From CAZDDB01 sp963843285 (GTDB taxonomy: Bacteria; Acidobacteriota; HRBIN11; JAKEFK01): 64,000 bases of DNA. Shown piece after piece: positions 8,986 to 17,652 of the stretch. Within the stretch, counting starts at the first letter, position 1. The number at the start of each line of letters is the position of its first letter. The notes beneath the pieces are model-generated. The model did no database searches, had not been told where the DNA came from, and was given only the letters and a program-made list of their open reading frames with translations. The translations under genes and the position numbers were made by a program. Where the stretch lies: assembly GCA_963843285.1 (NCBI GenBank), contig CAWJJO010000003.1, positions 46,974 through 110,973 on the forward strand, given 5' to 3'.

Positions 8986-9441
8986 TCCCAGTTCTGAAAG
9001 CTGTGACAGATCGTCTTCCGTTACAGTTTCGTCTTTCAACGTCCGGGCGAAGCGCTGTTCGTTCCAGATATCCAGATGATCGATTTTTCCGATCACGCGC
9101 AATTCGCCCTGAATGGCCGCGGAGTCCCTTAGCGTTGCAGGGATCAGAATTCTACCCTGTTTGTCCATACTCACTTCCAGTCCGTAGTAATTTACGCGAT
9201 CCAGGTACTTTCTTCGTGGGGAGTTGAGGGAGGCGGTTTTTATCAGTCGCTCTTCATGAGCTTCCCAAACCGATAAGGGGTAAGCAAAAACATTGTCTCC
9301 AGTGAGGCTGGTGATAAAGAAATCATACCCGTAACTCTTCACCAGTATCTCTTTAAATTTGGTAGGGATCTTTAATCGACCTTGTTGATCGACCGTAGCA
9401 GTACTGCTGCCGCGTAAATTGGGCTTTCGTTTTGTAGCCAT
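8980..9441 (-). CDS. mraZ: Transcriptional regulator MraZ
   Basis: 153-residue DNA-binding protein with two SpoVT/AbrB-like MraZ repeats: about 13-60 (ATVDQQGRLKIPTKFKEIL) and 88-130 (EVSMDKQGRILIPATLRD). It binds upstream of and controls its own dcw operon in other bacteria. It is the first gene of the cluster, and a consensus-like promoter lies 66-94 bp upstream. I could not pick out a convincing array of the short repeats that MraZ binds in E. coli. The stop codon falls inside repeat R3. Confidence 0.95.
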   Translation of the reverse strand: MATKRKPNLRGSSTATVDQQGRLKIPTKFKEILVKSYGYDFFITSLTGDNVFAYPLSVWEAHEERLIKTASLNSPRRKYLDRVNYYGLEVSMDKQGRILIPATLRDSAAIQGELRVIGKIDHLDIWNEQRFARTLKDETVTEDDLSQLSELGI

Positions 9442-9506
9442 TTCATCCCTGAACGAACCAAGGAACTCCTATTGCGACCATTTTGGACCTTTTTTTTCCT
9501 AGAGCC

Positions 9507-9535
9507 AGTATGGACTCTTTAAACAGGGTTGTCAA
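9507..9535 (-). promoter_or_regulatory. Sigma70-type promoter of the dcw cluster
   Basis: On the minus strand TTGACA (9530-9535) is separated by exactly 17 bp from CATACT (9507-9512). The -35 box is perfect and the -10 box matches TATAAT at 4 of 6 positions. It is in the right place to drive mraZ and everything downstream to murD. The ATG of mraZ is 66 bp downstream of the -10 box. Confidence 0.75.
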
Positions 9536-9576
9536 TACCTGTCTGCCATGAATGTAGTACTACCCTCAGTTTAGGG

Positions 9577-12500
9577 TTACAGGTCTGTTTTGAGAGCGGG
9601 AAGCAGGGGGAGTTTTAGGGCAGAATGAACGGCCAGAGCGCCCGCAATCGTACCGGTCAGCAGCACAAGGCCGGCTAGAAAACCGAGCGATCCCCATGGG
9701 AGCGTAGTCGCATCCACAACCAGTTGTGGAGCAGCAGCCAGAAGTGCACAAAGCGAACCTGCCAGCAATCCGGTTCCAATCAGGAATACGTTTTCCATCA
9801 GGATCAGGAATTCGATCCGCAGTTTCGGATACCCGATTGCTTGCAGTGTTGCGAGTTCGCCGCGGCGTTCGCTTGTGTTCCGGATCAAAAGAATGGCAAG
9901 GCCGAGCGTTCCCAGAATAAGTCCGAGTCCACCGAGCGCCAGGAATGTGGAAAGATAGGTGTTTTCCACCGCATGATAACTTGCGATTCGTTCCGAAGAA
10001 GAAGAAACATCGAAACCAAAGGGTTCCAGCAAACGTTCCAGTTGTAAAGCGAGCTGCGTGTCCCGTCCTGATTTTGAACGGATCAAAAAATAGGAGTATC
10101 CGGTGGCGGAAGGGAAGTGCTGCATAAAATTCTTTTCTGAAATCAAGATTTCGCTCTGAAAAATGCTATTTTCAAGTAAAGCTACAAAACGCAGCTTCAG
10201 CGGCTTTCCAAATTCATCATTGATTACAAGATCCTGGTTCAATCCAAGATGTAAGATCCAGGTGATGGAATTGTAATCTCCGATTGCTGGAAGTACACCT
10301 GGCTCTCCGGGCGCATTCAAAAGATCCCAGGGATTTCTGGTTTTTACTATTGTGTTGTGGAAGCGGAACTTGCTGTTCCGTTTCAGGATATCCGGAACGC
10401 CGAGAATGCTCGGATTTTCAGGCCGGTACAGATTCAAACAACTCGCATCTTCTCCCGGTAAGACACGGAACGACAGGATATCCAAATCGGGCAACGTCTC
10501 CTGGGTCCATCCAAGCTGGGCTCTGGATTCGGGTAGGTTGAGATCCTGGACTGTAGGAATATCAGATTGTGCGATCAGCGGATATCCGCCTGTCCCTTCC
10601 TCAAAATCGAGAACACTTTTCCGGTTTGACCCAACAGATACCAGGATAAAAGTTGCACAGCAGACGAGCGCGATACTGACCAAACTCCGACCTGCGTTGC
10701 GCGAGCTGTTGCGTCCCGCCATACGGTACAGCGCTCCGCCTTCGTGGAGACGCAGCGGTTTTCTATGCGATCTTCGTAGAAGCACGCTGGTCCAGGCAAT
10801 CGCGGCCGTCAACAAACATCCTCCCGCGGCAAAAAAAAGAACTGCCGCGGAAGGGCCTTGGCGTGAGAATCCAATCGGAACCAGCAACAGCGAGATTCCC
10901 GTGACTACGATGGCAAGGCGCTTCGCAATCGGGCTGTCACGGTGTTCTTCTAATAATATAGTAGTTCCGGCCAGGAGTAGAATCGGCGAAGCCTTCGAAA
11001 TCACGCGGGTTGTACGCCAGATGGCAAACAAAGCGATCAGAGTGGAGACCAGCAGCCCTGTGACGAGGCTCCAGGTTGTTACGTGAAGCGAGAGTGCCGA
11101 TGTTCCGATCGCGTCGCTCCACCAGTTGCTCAATCCATACAGGAGCAGCCGCGCATACAGCAGCCCTGCGGCCGCACCCAAAATGGCCCCTGGAATCGCA
11201 ACCATCATTCCTTCGGCAAGGAACCGGCGCTGCACCGCCTTTACGGGGAAACCTGTAGAAAGAAGCAAGCCGATTTCCCCCACGCGCAGTTCCACTCCAA
11301 GCCGGAAGAGAAGGGAAATCAACAACGCTGCAGAAAACATCAAGAAGAAGCTGAATCCCACAAACAATCCTGAAAAATCGGTGGCCCCTTCTGCCGAGTT
11401 CAAACCTTTGCGTTTCAGTGGAAGAAAGACAAACCCGTTTTCGTCTGGAGATAAGGTTACCGGCAGTTGTTTGGAAAAAAGGTCTTTGAGCCCCGGCCGG
11501 TTTGGAACTCGGATTGATGTGAGAAGCCCAAACCGGCTCTTCCAGAGTTGTTGTCCTGTCTCCAGCGAAATGAACGCTTTTGGCGCTGCGCGGTATTGCT
11601 CCCAGTATTGTTCATCGACCGGTCGGATCAAACTGAAATCCACAGAAAACGGTGGAGACCATTCGGAAATATGCTCCACATCATGCATTCCCGGATAGTC
11701 GGGAGTCAGTGTGCTGTCTGCCCCCAGGCCCTGCATCGGCAGCACAGCCTTCAGGTGAAACGAATGAGAACCGGTGAGCAATTCGTTTCCGCTTCCTACG
11801 ATGTAATAAGTGATTTCGACCGTGTCTCCTTCTTTTGCCTGCAGATCCTTTGCTGCCCATTCATTCAACAGGATTTCGTCTTTCTGCAGCCCGGGTATTT
11901 CCAATGCGGCAACGGTGGAGTAGGGTATCGTTCGGTTGTTTACACGGATCGTGTTTGCCAGATAGGTGAAGACGGATTCTGTGGAAACGCTCAGGTGTTG
12001 GGCCACCTTACGAACCGCTTGTGCGATTCGATCGCTGATCAAGATCTCCTTGCTTTCAATCGATAGTATGTCCCCGGATTCACGGATTCTGAGTCCGGCG
12101 TCATCCGGATTCCAGAATTTCCTGAGCGCAGGGGCGCCGGCTTCTTTTTCACTCAGAATGGCATTGATTCCGTTTTTTTGTTGCAACGCATTTTGGAGAG
12201 TGAGAAGCGAAACATAGGCGATGCGAGGCGCATTCTGGTTCGGACGCAGAGTGAATGCGCCGGGACCGTGATCCGAAAGAATTGCGGTCACTGAAAGACG
12301 GAGTGTAAGGCGCATCTCCGACGGCTCCCGGCTGCCAAGAAAGCTTTCACGGTGAACATCGCCTTGTTTTTCAAACAAGAGGATCACCTGATCGCCGGTA
12401 TTTACAGAAAGTTCCTTCTGCAACGTTTGATTGATTACAACGGAAGGGAAGGACTGGTCTGCTTTTTCCTGAAATAGGCTGGAAAGGGACGAAGCATTGC

Positions 12501-12816
12501 CAAACAGACTTGAAAACCGTGGATCAACACCCATCATCTGAACACCTGATGCGCGCAATCCGGAATCGGTACGGACGGTTCCTGTGAGAAGAATCGCGGG
12601 GGCTCCGTGGAGCATGTCAGCCAGTTGTTCACGGAAAAAGTGCTGAGCTGTGATTCCCGCTTCGATACGGCCGAGCCGATCCAGCACAAGATCACGAAGA
12701 GTGCCGCGCACGGAATCTCCTACCAGTAAGGCGCCGGTGAGTACGGCAGTGGTGGTAATCACCGCGAGCAGAACTGCGAAATGGACTCGTTTGTAATACA
12801 GGAGCGAGCGAATCAT
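9577..12816 (-). CDS. ABC transporter permease, FtsX/MacB superfamily, double-module
   Basis: 1079-residue inner-membrane protein of the FtsX/LolCE type, which couples ATP hydrolysis to work on lipoproteins, lipids or peptides in the periplasm. There is one N-terminal membrane segment (about 13-35), then a large periplasmic domain to about 480, and a first FtsX bundle (LFVGFSFFLMFSAALLISLL onward). Several extra membrane segments and a second periplasmic domain follow, ending with a second FtsX bundle at the C-terminus (LGGLGLILGTLGLAILLI; GELATLQAIGYPK). It overlaps its ATPase gene by 4 nt (ATGA), so the two are translationally coupled. Its substrate cannot be told from the sequence. Confidence 0.88.
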   Translation of the reverse strand: MIRSLLYYKRVHFAVLLAVITTTAVLTGALLVGDSVRGTLRDLVLDRLGRIEAGITAQHFFREQLADMLHGAPAILLTGTVRTDSGLRASGVQMMGVDPRFSSLFGNASSLSSLFQEKADQSFPSVVINQTLQKELSVNTGDQVILLFEKQGDVHRESFLGSREPSEMRLTLRLSVTAILSDHGPGAFTLRPNQNAPRIAYVSLLTLQNALQQKNGINAILSEKEAGAPALRKFWNPDDAGLRIRESGDILSIESKEILISDRIAQAVRKVAQHLSVSTESVFTYLANTIRVNNRTIPYSTVAALEIPGLQKDEILLNEWAAKDLQAKEGDTVEITYYIVGSGNELLTGSHSFHLKAVLPMQGLGADSTLTPDYPGMHDVEHISEWSPPFSVDFSLIRPVDEQYWEQYRAAPKAFISLETGQQLWKSRFGLLTSIRVPNRPGLKDLFSKQLPVTLSPDENGFVFLPLKRKGLNSAEGATDFSGLFVGFSFFLMFSAALLISLLFRLGVELRVGEIGLLLSTGFPVKAVQRRFLAEGMMVAIPGAILGAAAGLLYARLLLYGLSNWWSDAIGTSALSLHVTTWSLVTGLLVSTLIALFAIWRTTRVISKASPILLLAGTTILLEEHRDSPIAKRLAIVVTGISLLLVPIGFSRQGPSAAVLFFAAGGCLLTAAIAWTSVLLRRSHRKPLRLHEGGALYRMAGRNSSRNAGRSLVSIALVCCATFILVSVGSNRKSVLDFEEGTGGYPLIAQSDIPTVQDLNLPESRAQLGWTQETLPDLDILSFRVLPGEDASCLNLYRPENPSILGVPDILKRNSKFRFHNTIVKTRNPWDLLNAPGEPGVLPAIGDYNSITWILHLGLNQDLVINDEFGKPLKLRFVALLENSIFQSEILISEKNFMQHFPSATGYSYFLIRSKSGRDTQLALQLERLLEPFGFDVSSSSERIASYHAVENTYLSTFLALGGLGLILGTLGLAILLIRNTSERRGELATLQAIGYPKLRIEFLILMENVFLIGTGLLAGSLCALLAAAPQLVVDATTLPWGSLGFLAGLVLLTGTIAGALAVHSALKLPLLPALKTDL

Positions 12817-13487
12817 GGTTCCGGGTTCACTCTTCCTTCGTTGAGCTCAAAGCGGCGTGGGAAGCGTCCGGCAAACTCGGTGCTGTGAGTTACTGCAATC
12901 AGGATGTTCTCCTCTTTTTCGTGCAAATCGAGAAGAAGGTCTGCCACGGATTTTGCGGTGGAGCGATCCAGATTCCCCGTTGGCTCGTCACAGAGCAGGA
13001 TCCCCGGTTTCAGGATCAGCGCGCGCGCGATCGCCGCCCTCTGGCGCTCTCCACCCGAGAGTTCCGCGGGCAAATGATCCAGACGATGCGACAACCCGAC
13101 GCGCTCGAGCAACTCCATTGCTCGCGTTCCAGCATTCTCCGTGCGGCCGGGAAATGCTGTGGCCGGGATCAACACATTTTCCAGCAGCGAATACTGAGGA
13201 AGGAGATGATGGTCCTGAAATACAAATCCGATCCGGCGGTTGCGAAATCGCGCAAGTTCCGGTTCACTCAGCGTAAATGGGTTTTGTCCATCGATGAGAA
13301 GGCTTCCCGAAGAAGGAGAATCCAGAGTGCCGATCAAATGGAGCAATGTGCTTTTGCCAGAGCCGGAAGGCCCCATCACCGCAAGCGCTTCGCCACGCTT
13401 CATCTGAAACGAAATCTCTCGCAGGACTTCTACAGTATTCGAACCCGTCCGGAAGCTCTTGCTGACGTCGGATAGCTCGAGAGTCAT
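12813..13487 (-). CDS. ABC transporter ATP-binding protein, LolD/MacB type
   Basis: 224 residues from the ATG at 13487 (MTLELSDVSKSF), which overlaps the thioesterase stop by 4 nt. Walker A GPSGSGKST at 39-47, Q-loop FVFQDHHLLPQ near 88-98, signature LSGGE at 143-147, Walker B ILLCDEP at 163-169, and H-loop TH near 200. The LPQYSLLENV stretch and small size are typical of the LolD/MacB/FtsE branch. It powers the FtsX-type permease encoded immediately downstream. The longer frame to 13565 overlaps the upstream gene and is not supported. Confidence 0.93.
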   Translation of the reverse strand: MTLELSDVSKSFRTGSNTVEVLREISFQMKRGEALAVMGPSGSGKSTLLHLIGTLDSPSSGSLLIDGQNPFTLSEPELARFRNRRIGFVFQDHHLLPQYSLLENVLIPATAFPGRTENAGTRAMELLERVGLSHRLDHLPAELSGGERQRAAIARALILKPGILLCDEPTGNLDRSTAKSVADLLLDLHEKEENILIAVTHSTEFAGRFPRRFELNEGRVNPEP

Positions 13488-13897
13488 TCGCCCCTGACGG
13501 CGCGCTCGATTACTTCGGGAATCGGAATCGCACGAAGCTGTTTTCCGGCTTCCACGATACAGCATGCCGCCTTGACTTCCCCGCGCGCAATGAGATCGTC
13601 TCCCCTTGTGAAGGTGATCTGGTATGTCATAGACTTCTTGCCTTTCTTCAGCACAGCCAGATGAATATCCAGTACGTCTTCAAAATGAGCCGGCGAAAAA
13701 TATTCACACGAAACTTTGAGCCTGGGCCATCCAATGTCTTTTCCATCGACGCGCGTATGGACGCTTGTGCCCAGGGATCGCAGGAACTGGTGCTCGGCTG
13801 ATTCCATAAAGATTAGAAAGCGGGAGAAGTGGACAAAACCGGCAAGATCGACATCGGAAAACTCGATTTGCCGTTTCGTATGAAATTCGGTGCGCAT
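13484..13897 (-). CDS. Acyl-CoA thioesterase, YbgC/FadM-like hot-dog fold
   Basis: 137 residues. Begins RTEFHTKRQIEFSDVDLAGFVHFSRFL, the 4-hydroxybenzoyl-CoA thioesterase pattern in which the Asp of SDVDxxGFVHF is the catalytic residue. It would hydrolyse acyl-CoA or acyl-ACP thioesters in the cytoplasm; the acyl chain is unknown. The start ATG overlaps the upstream stop (TAATG) and the stop overlaps the ABC ATPase start, so it is part of a tightly coupled four-gene unit. Confidence 0.85.
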   Translation of the reverse strand: MRTEFHTKRQIEFSDVDLAGFVHFSRFLIFMESAEHQFLRSLGTSVHTRVDGKDIGWPRLKVSCEYFSPAHFEDVLDIHLAVLKKGKKSMTYQITFTRGDDLIARGEVKAACCIVEAGKQLRAIPIPEVIERAVRGE

Positions 13898-14373
13898 TAC
13901 TTTCCGGGCTTAAACATCGTAACAAGAAAACCGCCGAGAGCCGCTAGTAGAATGCCGAGCAAGAATTGCCAGCGCAAACTTCCCCATCCGGATTCTGGCG
14001 GATGAAGCGCAATCGCCGTAATCGCGTTGACCACAGGCGCTCCTGCAAATACGATCGACATCACCACACTGGGCGAGCCTTTCGCTCCAAAGGCAAGCAG
14101 CACACAAAAGGCGCCAAGCGCTCCCGCAACGCCCGCGATCAAAGACCAGAACATCCCCTTTACCGGAAAAGCCCAGGATGCTCCCGCCGACATTAAAAGA
14201 ACGGTGGGAGCAAGAACCGCTGTCAGCAGGTAGGCGATGCCGACAAACAAAAAGGCTTTGTATCGTCCGTTCACCGGATCTGCCATCGCCAACTGACCAC
14301 TATGCAAAAGAATCCCGTACAGGCCCCAGAACAATACCGTCATCAATGCATAACTGAGCCATGTCATCTTCAT
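13897..14373 (-). CDS. EamA/DMT-like small membrane transporter
   Basis: 158 residues from the ATG at 14373 (MKMTWLSYAL); the longer frame is repeat B2. About five hydrophobic helices with small-residue motifs (WGLYGILLHSG; GVAGALGAFCVLLAFGAKGSPSVVMSIVFAGAPVVNA). This is a single EamA repeat, half the size of full DMT permeases, so it would need to dimerise. The substrate is not evident. Its stop codon overlaps the thioesterase start by 1 nt. Confidence 0.7.
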   Translation of the reverse strand: MKMTWLSYALMTVLFWGLYGILLHSGQLAMADPVNGRYKAFLFVGIAYLLTAVLAPTVLLMSAGASWAFPVKGMFWSLIAGVAGALGAFCVLLAFGAKGSPSVVMSIVFAGAPVVNAITAIALHPPESGWGSLRWQFLLGILLAALGGFLVTMFKPGK

Positions 14374-14385
14374 ATGGATCTCAAA

Positions 14386-14461
14386 GGTGGAGTCGCGGGC
14401 CTCCGTGCCCGCAATAAGTGAACGATCTTCTCTGGCGGGCACGGACGCCCGCCGCTCCAAA
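14386..14461. repeat. Palindromic repeat, GCGGGC-CCCGC type (B2)
   Basis: Outer ends GGTGGAG and CTCCAA; inner hairpins GCGGGCCTCCGTGCCCGC and GGCGGGCACGGACGCCCGCC. The conserved linker AAGTGAACGATC corresponds to AAGTGAATGGTC and AAGTGGATGATT in other copies. It lies between the glycosyltransferase and the EamA-like gene. Confidence 0.85.
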
Positions 14462-14472
14462 ACTGAGAGTCC

Positions 14473-15753
14473 TCACACATACTGTTTGTACACTGCGATG
14501 GTTGCTTCCGCCATCACTTCATCATTGTAGCAGCGATGGACCGATTCCTTACCCTGCTTTCCCATACTCGCGCGCAATTCCGGATTACGGATCAGTTTCT
14601 CGATCCCGTCAGCCAGGGCGTGCGGAGAATGGGGTTCGACCAGGATTCCTCCTTTCGTCTCTTCCAGAATTTCAGGAAACGCGCCGTGGGCAGGCTGCAC
14701 TACCGGTACGCCGTTTGCCAGGGCTTCCAATATGTAGAGGCCCTTGGGTTCGCGATAGGTTGCCGGAACGGAAAGAACATCGATGTTGCTAAGAAATTGG
14801 ATCTTCTGTTTTCGATCTACCTCACCCAGATACTCAAACTTTTCCTTCAGATTCCAGGATTCAATTTGCTTCAAGACCCCATCGAAGTAAGGCTCATCTT
14901 TTTTGCCAAGGTAGCCCGCAACTTTCAGAAATACACCGGGATATTTTTGTATTAACCGGTGAAATGCATCCACAAGAACGTGGAGTCCTTTCTCAGGACA
15001 AATCCTTGCCAAAAAACCGATGACAAAGCGCGTCTGCTCTTTTCGCTGTTCTCCGGCGCCATGACCGTTTAGATGAATTCCCAGTTTCACAACGTGAATC
15101 TTTTCCGCCGCGACATCCAGAAATTGCGACATGTATTCGCTGTAATAGCGGCTCGTAGAAATGAAGGCATCCACGTCCCGGCTGCGCTCGCGCAAAATCT
15201 TCATCGCCTCCGATTTGAATGGCTCTACCATTCCTTCCAGAAATAGATCCTCTCCCTGGAGCGCGCAGAGCACGGGAACCTTTAACTCCCTTTTGATTTC
15301 ACGCGCAAATCCAAGGAACATCGAGTTGTTCAATTGGACCAGATCCGGTTTGTATGAATCTTTCAGCCAGCGAACCAGCTTCGCAAGTTCCTTTCGCTGT
15401 TTTCCTTCCTCGCCGCGAAGCACAGAGACCGTCAATGCGCCAAGATCTCGAGCATCGGTGGTAGCGCTGAATCGTGATAGCCAGTTGAGGAGATGTGGAT
15501 TGTCAAATAGACGGTCCACGATCCACGGAGTATGACGAAAAATTCCTGACTTCTGCTGCAGAAAGATGTTGATTCCTCCATAGAAGATATGATCGATGCT
15601 GACATCGCTTTCATCGGTGCGCATCGGCGTATACGTGGGGATCAGCGCGACCTGATGCCCTTTGCGCAAAAGCGCGGCGGCAATCGTGTTGTCGTGCAGA
15701 CAGGTGCCGCAATACATTCCGGCGGCACCCGCTGCGATATACGCAATCTTCAT
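14473..15753 (-). CDS. Glycosyltransferase family 4
   Basis: 426 residues, GT-B fold. The N-terminal half begins MKIAYIAAGAAGMYCGTCLHDNTIAAAL. The donor-binding half has GFLARICPEKGLHVLVDAF near 245 and the EPKGLYILEALANGVPVVQPAHGAFPEIL stretch around 335-365, where the first Glu of the E-x7-E pattern and the downstream Glu coordinate the nucleotide sugar. It is predicted to transfer a sugar from an activated donor to a lipid or saccharide acceptor at the cytoplasmic face; the acceptor is unknown. The neighbours give no clear polysaccharide cluster. A composite repeat lies directly upstream. Confidence 0.88.
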   Translation of the reverse strand: MKIAYIAAGAAGMYCGTCLHDNTIAAALLRKGHQVALIPTYTPMRTDESDVSIDHIFYGGINIFLQQKSGIFRHTPWIVDRLFDNPHLLNWLSRFSATTDARDLGALTVSVLRGEEGKQRKELAKLVRWLKDSYKPDLVQLNNSMFLGFAREIKRELKVPVLCALQGEDLFLEGMVEPFKSEAMKILRERSRDVDAFISTSRYYSEYMSQFLDVAAEKIHVVKLGIHLNGHGAGEQRKEQTRFVIGFLARICPEKGLHVLVDAFHRLIQKYPGVFLKVAGYLGKKDEPYFDGVLKQIESWNLKEKFEYLGEVDRKQKIQFLSNIDVLSVPATYREPKGLYILEALANGVPVVQPAHGAFPEILEETKGGILVEPHSPHALADGIEKLIRNPELRASMGKQGKESVHRCYNDEVMAEATIAVYKQYV

Positions 15754-15758
15754 AAGGA

Positions 15759-15930
15759 TTCACCGCAGAGGCACTGAGAACGCAGAGAGAGAGAATATCC
15801 CACAGAGGGCACAGAGTTCACAGAGCAGAAGATCGTGTCCGTGCCTTCCGTGCTGAAAGAAAATTGCTGCCATGAAGCGGCACGAGAATCCAACCTATCT
15901 GTGTTCATCAGTGTTTATCTGTGGTTCCTT
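15759..15930. repeat. Composite of four repeat-end types (R4)
   Basis: In one 172-bp stretch I see ends of four families: CACCGCAGAGGCACTGAGAA (from 15761), CACAGAGGGCACAGAGTTCA (15801-15820), the inverted CACGGA type (15834-15853), and the inverted ACAGATGAACACAG type (15897-15928). Each has the same three-unit layout. The last one overlaps the 3' end of the symporter gene and supplies its final codons. Confidence 0.75.
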
Positions 15931-17388
15931 TTTTGGGAAAAATTTTTGGAGTGTTGCTTCTTCCGGAGCCCTGGTAAACAGGGAAACTACGATCATTGCG
16001 AGAGTGGAAATAGCGAGAATTACTGCGACCGGCATGATTCCAGTGCCGCCAACCGTGTAGGTTTCAGATCGTCCAGCTTTCATAAAGAAGTGAATCCACA
16101 GAACGATTACACTGAGAACCGATGCAAAGGCTCCATGCTTTGTACTGCGCTTCCAATAGATTGCGGCTACAACAATGGGCAATAGCGAAGCGAAGCCTGT
16201 AAAACACCAGATCCCCAGTCGGAAGATGCTGCGATTCGAAACAAGAGACAATGCATATGTAACCACAAGGATTGCGATCACGAAGACTCTTCCGTAAAGT
16301 ACCTGCTTCTTTTCGCTCATCCGATCGTGAAAGCCATAGTGACGCACGATGTCCTGGGTGAACATGCTTCCGATTGCCAGCGACTGCGAATCGAGTGAAT
16401 TCATCACCGAAGAGATTACGCCGGCTGCCAGCAGGCCGGCAAGCACTGCCGGCGCGTGCAATTCAATCAGACGAATTAATACCGAGTTTGCCGCGGGGCC
16501 TTTCAAGTCCGGGAAATCAATTACTCCCATTACGCCCAGCAGAATGCTGGGCACCCACACGATTGCAATCGCGAGGGGATAAAACATCAGCGTGTAGCGA
16601 AATGAATCCGCTCTTTTTGCCGTGAGCCAGTGATTAAACAGATGTGGGAACATTCCGACCGAAAGCGGAATACACATGTAGGTCAGCAACTGGAGAGGTT
16701 GAATTTTATTCCCGCGGATCAACAGCTCCGGATGCTGTTCCGCAACACGCGACATTGCGTTGGAAAGTCCGCCCATTTTTTGTGAAATTACAAGAAATGC
16801 CAGCGCGCCGCAGATCATGAAGATCAGTGTCTGGAATGTGTTCACCCATGCGGTTCCACGCATTCCCCCATACGTCACATAAATCAAAACAACCGCGCAA
16901 ACGATCAATCCGCCGGCCCATTCCGGAATCTGATTGTTTGTGATTTGCGTGAGGGTCAACCCTCCGCCCATCACTCCGATCAGGAGATACGGAATCAGTA
17001 GCAAATTCAAAACGACGAACAATAGCAGGCCAAGACCATTCGAATTCCACCGTTCCCGGAAATACTGAATTTGTGTGAGATAACCATGGCGTTTTCCAAG
17101 CGCCCAGAGACGCGTGCCGACAAAATAAAAAACGGTGGGAATCACCAGCGCAGAAGAGGAAGCCATTAAAGCAAACACTCCGATGCCGGTATGATACGCC
17201 TCTCCCGATGCGCCCAGGATTGCAAACGCGGTCATGTTGGTGCCAAACAAGGACATGAATAGCACAAAGGGTCCAATGGTTCGCGTTGCTACAAAGTAGT
17301 CTTCCCCTGTCTCGCGGAAAAGTTTGTGGCTGAACAAGCCGATGAGGAGAACTAAGCCAATGTAGATGATGAGAACCGCGAGGATCAT
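15895..17388 (-). CDS. Sodium:solute symporter family protein with repeat-encoded C-terminus
   Basis: 497 residues from the ATG at 17388 (MILAVLIIYIG); about 13 hydrophobic helices of the SSS (LeuT-fold) family. Typical stretches are SLFGTNMTAFAILGASGEAY near 50 and SSVMNSLDSQSLAIGSMFTQDI near 330, the region that lines the sodium site. The DUF3311 partner gene lies directly upstream. The last ten or so residues (EPQINTDEHR) are translated from an ACAGATGAACACAG-type repeat, so the native stop codon has been lost and replaced. The longer upstream frame is translated repeat C1. Substrate unknown. Confidence 0.9.
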   Translation of the reverse strand: MILAVLIIYIGLVLLIGLFSHKLFRETGEDYFVATRTIGPFVLFMSLFGTNMTAFAILGASGEAYHTGIGVFALMASSSALVIPTVFYFVGTRLWALGKRHGYLTQIQYFRERWNSNGLGLLLFVVLNLLLIPYLLIGVMGGGLTLTQITNNQIPEWAGGLIVCAVVLIYVTYGGMRGTAWVNTFQTLIFMICGALAFLVISQKMGGLSNAMSRVAEQHPELLIRGNKIQPLQLLTYMCIPLSVGMFPHLFNHWLTAKRADSFRYTLMFYPLAIAIVWVPSILLGVMGVIDFPDLKGPAANSVLIRLIELHAPAVLAGLLAAGVISSVMNSLDSQSLAIGSMFTQDIVRHYGFHDRMSEKKQVLYGRVFVIAILVVTYALSLVSNRSIFRLGIWCFTGFASLLPIVVAAIYWKRSTKHGAFASVLSVIVLWIHFFMKAGRSETYTVGGTGIMPVAVILAISTLAMIVVSLFTRAPEEATLQKFFPKKEPQINTDEHR

Positions 17389-17397
17389 GAGATCAAG

Positions 17398-17449
17398 GCA
17401 GGCGGGACGCCTGCGGCCCATAATGCAGGCGAGACGCCTGCGTTCCATA
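17398..17449. repeat. Palindromic repeat, GCAGGCGxxxCGCCTGC type (C1)
   Basis: Two tandem palindromes, CAGGCGGGACGCCTG and CAGGCGAGACGCCTG, joined by CGGCCCATAATG. It fills the gap between the DUF3311 gene and the symporter. A second copy lies at 40439-40490. Confidence 0.85.
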
Positions 17450-17454
17450 ACCGC

Positions 17455-17652
17455 CTACTCAACTTCCAGATCCTTTGGCCATGCTCGTTTGACGAGCCAG
17501 ATGAAAAACAGACTTGCAGCCAGACAATAGCCGACATGGTATAGAACTCCGATCGGGATTCCAGCCAGCAGGTTGCCATTGTTCCAGTACCAGAGATCGT
17601 TATGCAGCAAGAATAGAATCGCGAGTCCGCTGAAAAGCAAGCTCTTCTTCAT
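17455..17652 (-). CDS. DUF3311-type small membrane protein (symporter partner)
   Basis: 65 residues, two hydrophobic helices (LLFSGLAILFLLHNDLWYW; GVLYHVGYCLAASLFFIWLV). Small proteins of this kind are commonly encoded next to sodium:solute symporters, as here, and may be an accessory subunit. The start ATG overlaps the flavoprotein stop (ATGA). The family name is from pattern and context and is not certain. Confidence 0.7.
   Translation of the reverse strand: MKKSLLFSGLAILFLLHNDLWYWNNGNLLAGIPIGVLYHVGYCLAASLFFIWLVKRAWPKDLEVE

Noticed and set aside
9543..9560. TGTAGTACTAC palindrome upstream of mraZ resembling a BlaI half site
   Set aside because: There is no second dyad 21 bp away on either side, and the best 12-mer match is partial, so I did not include it in the regulon.
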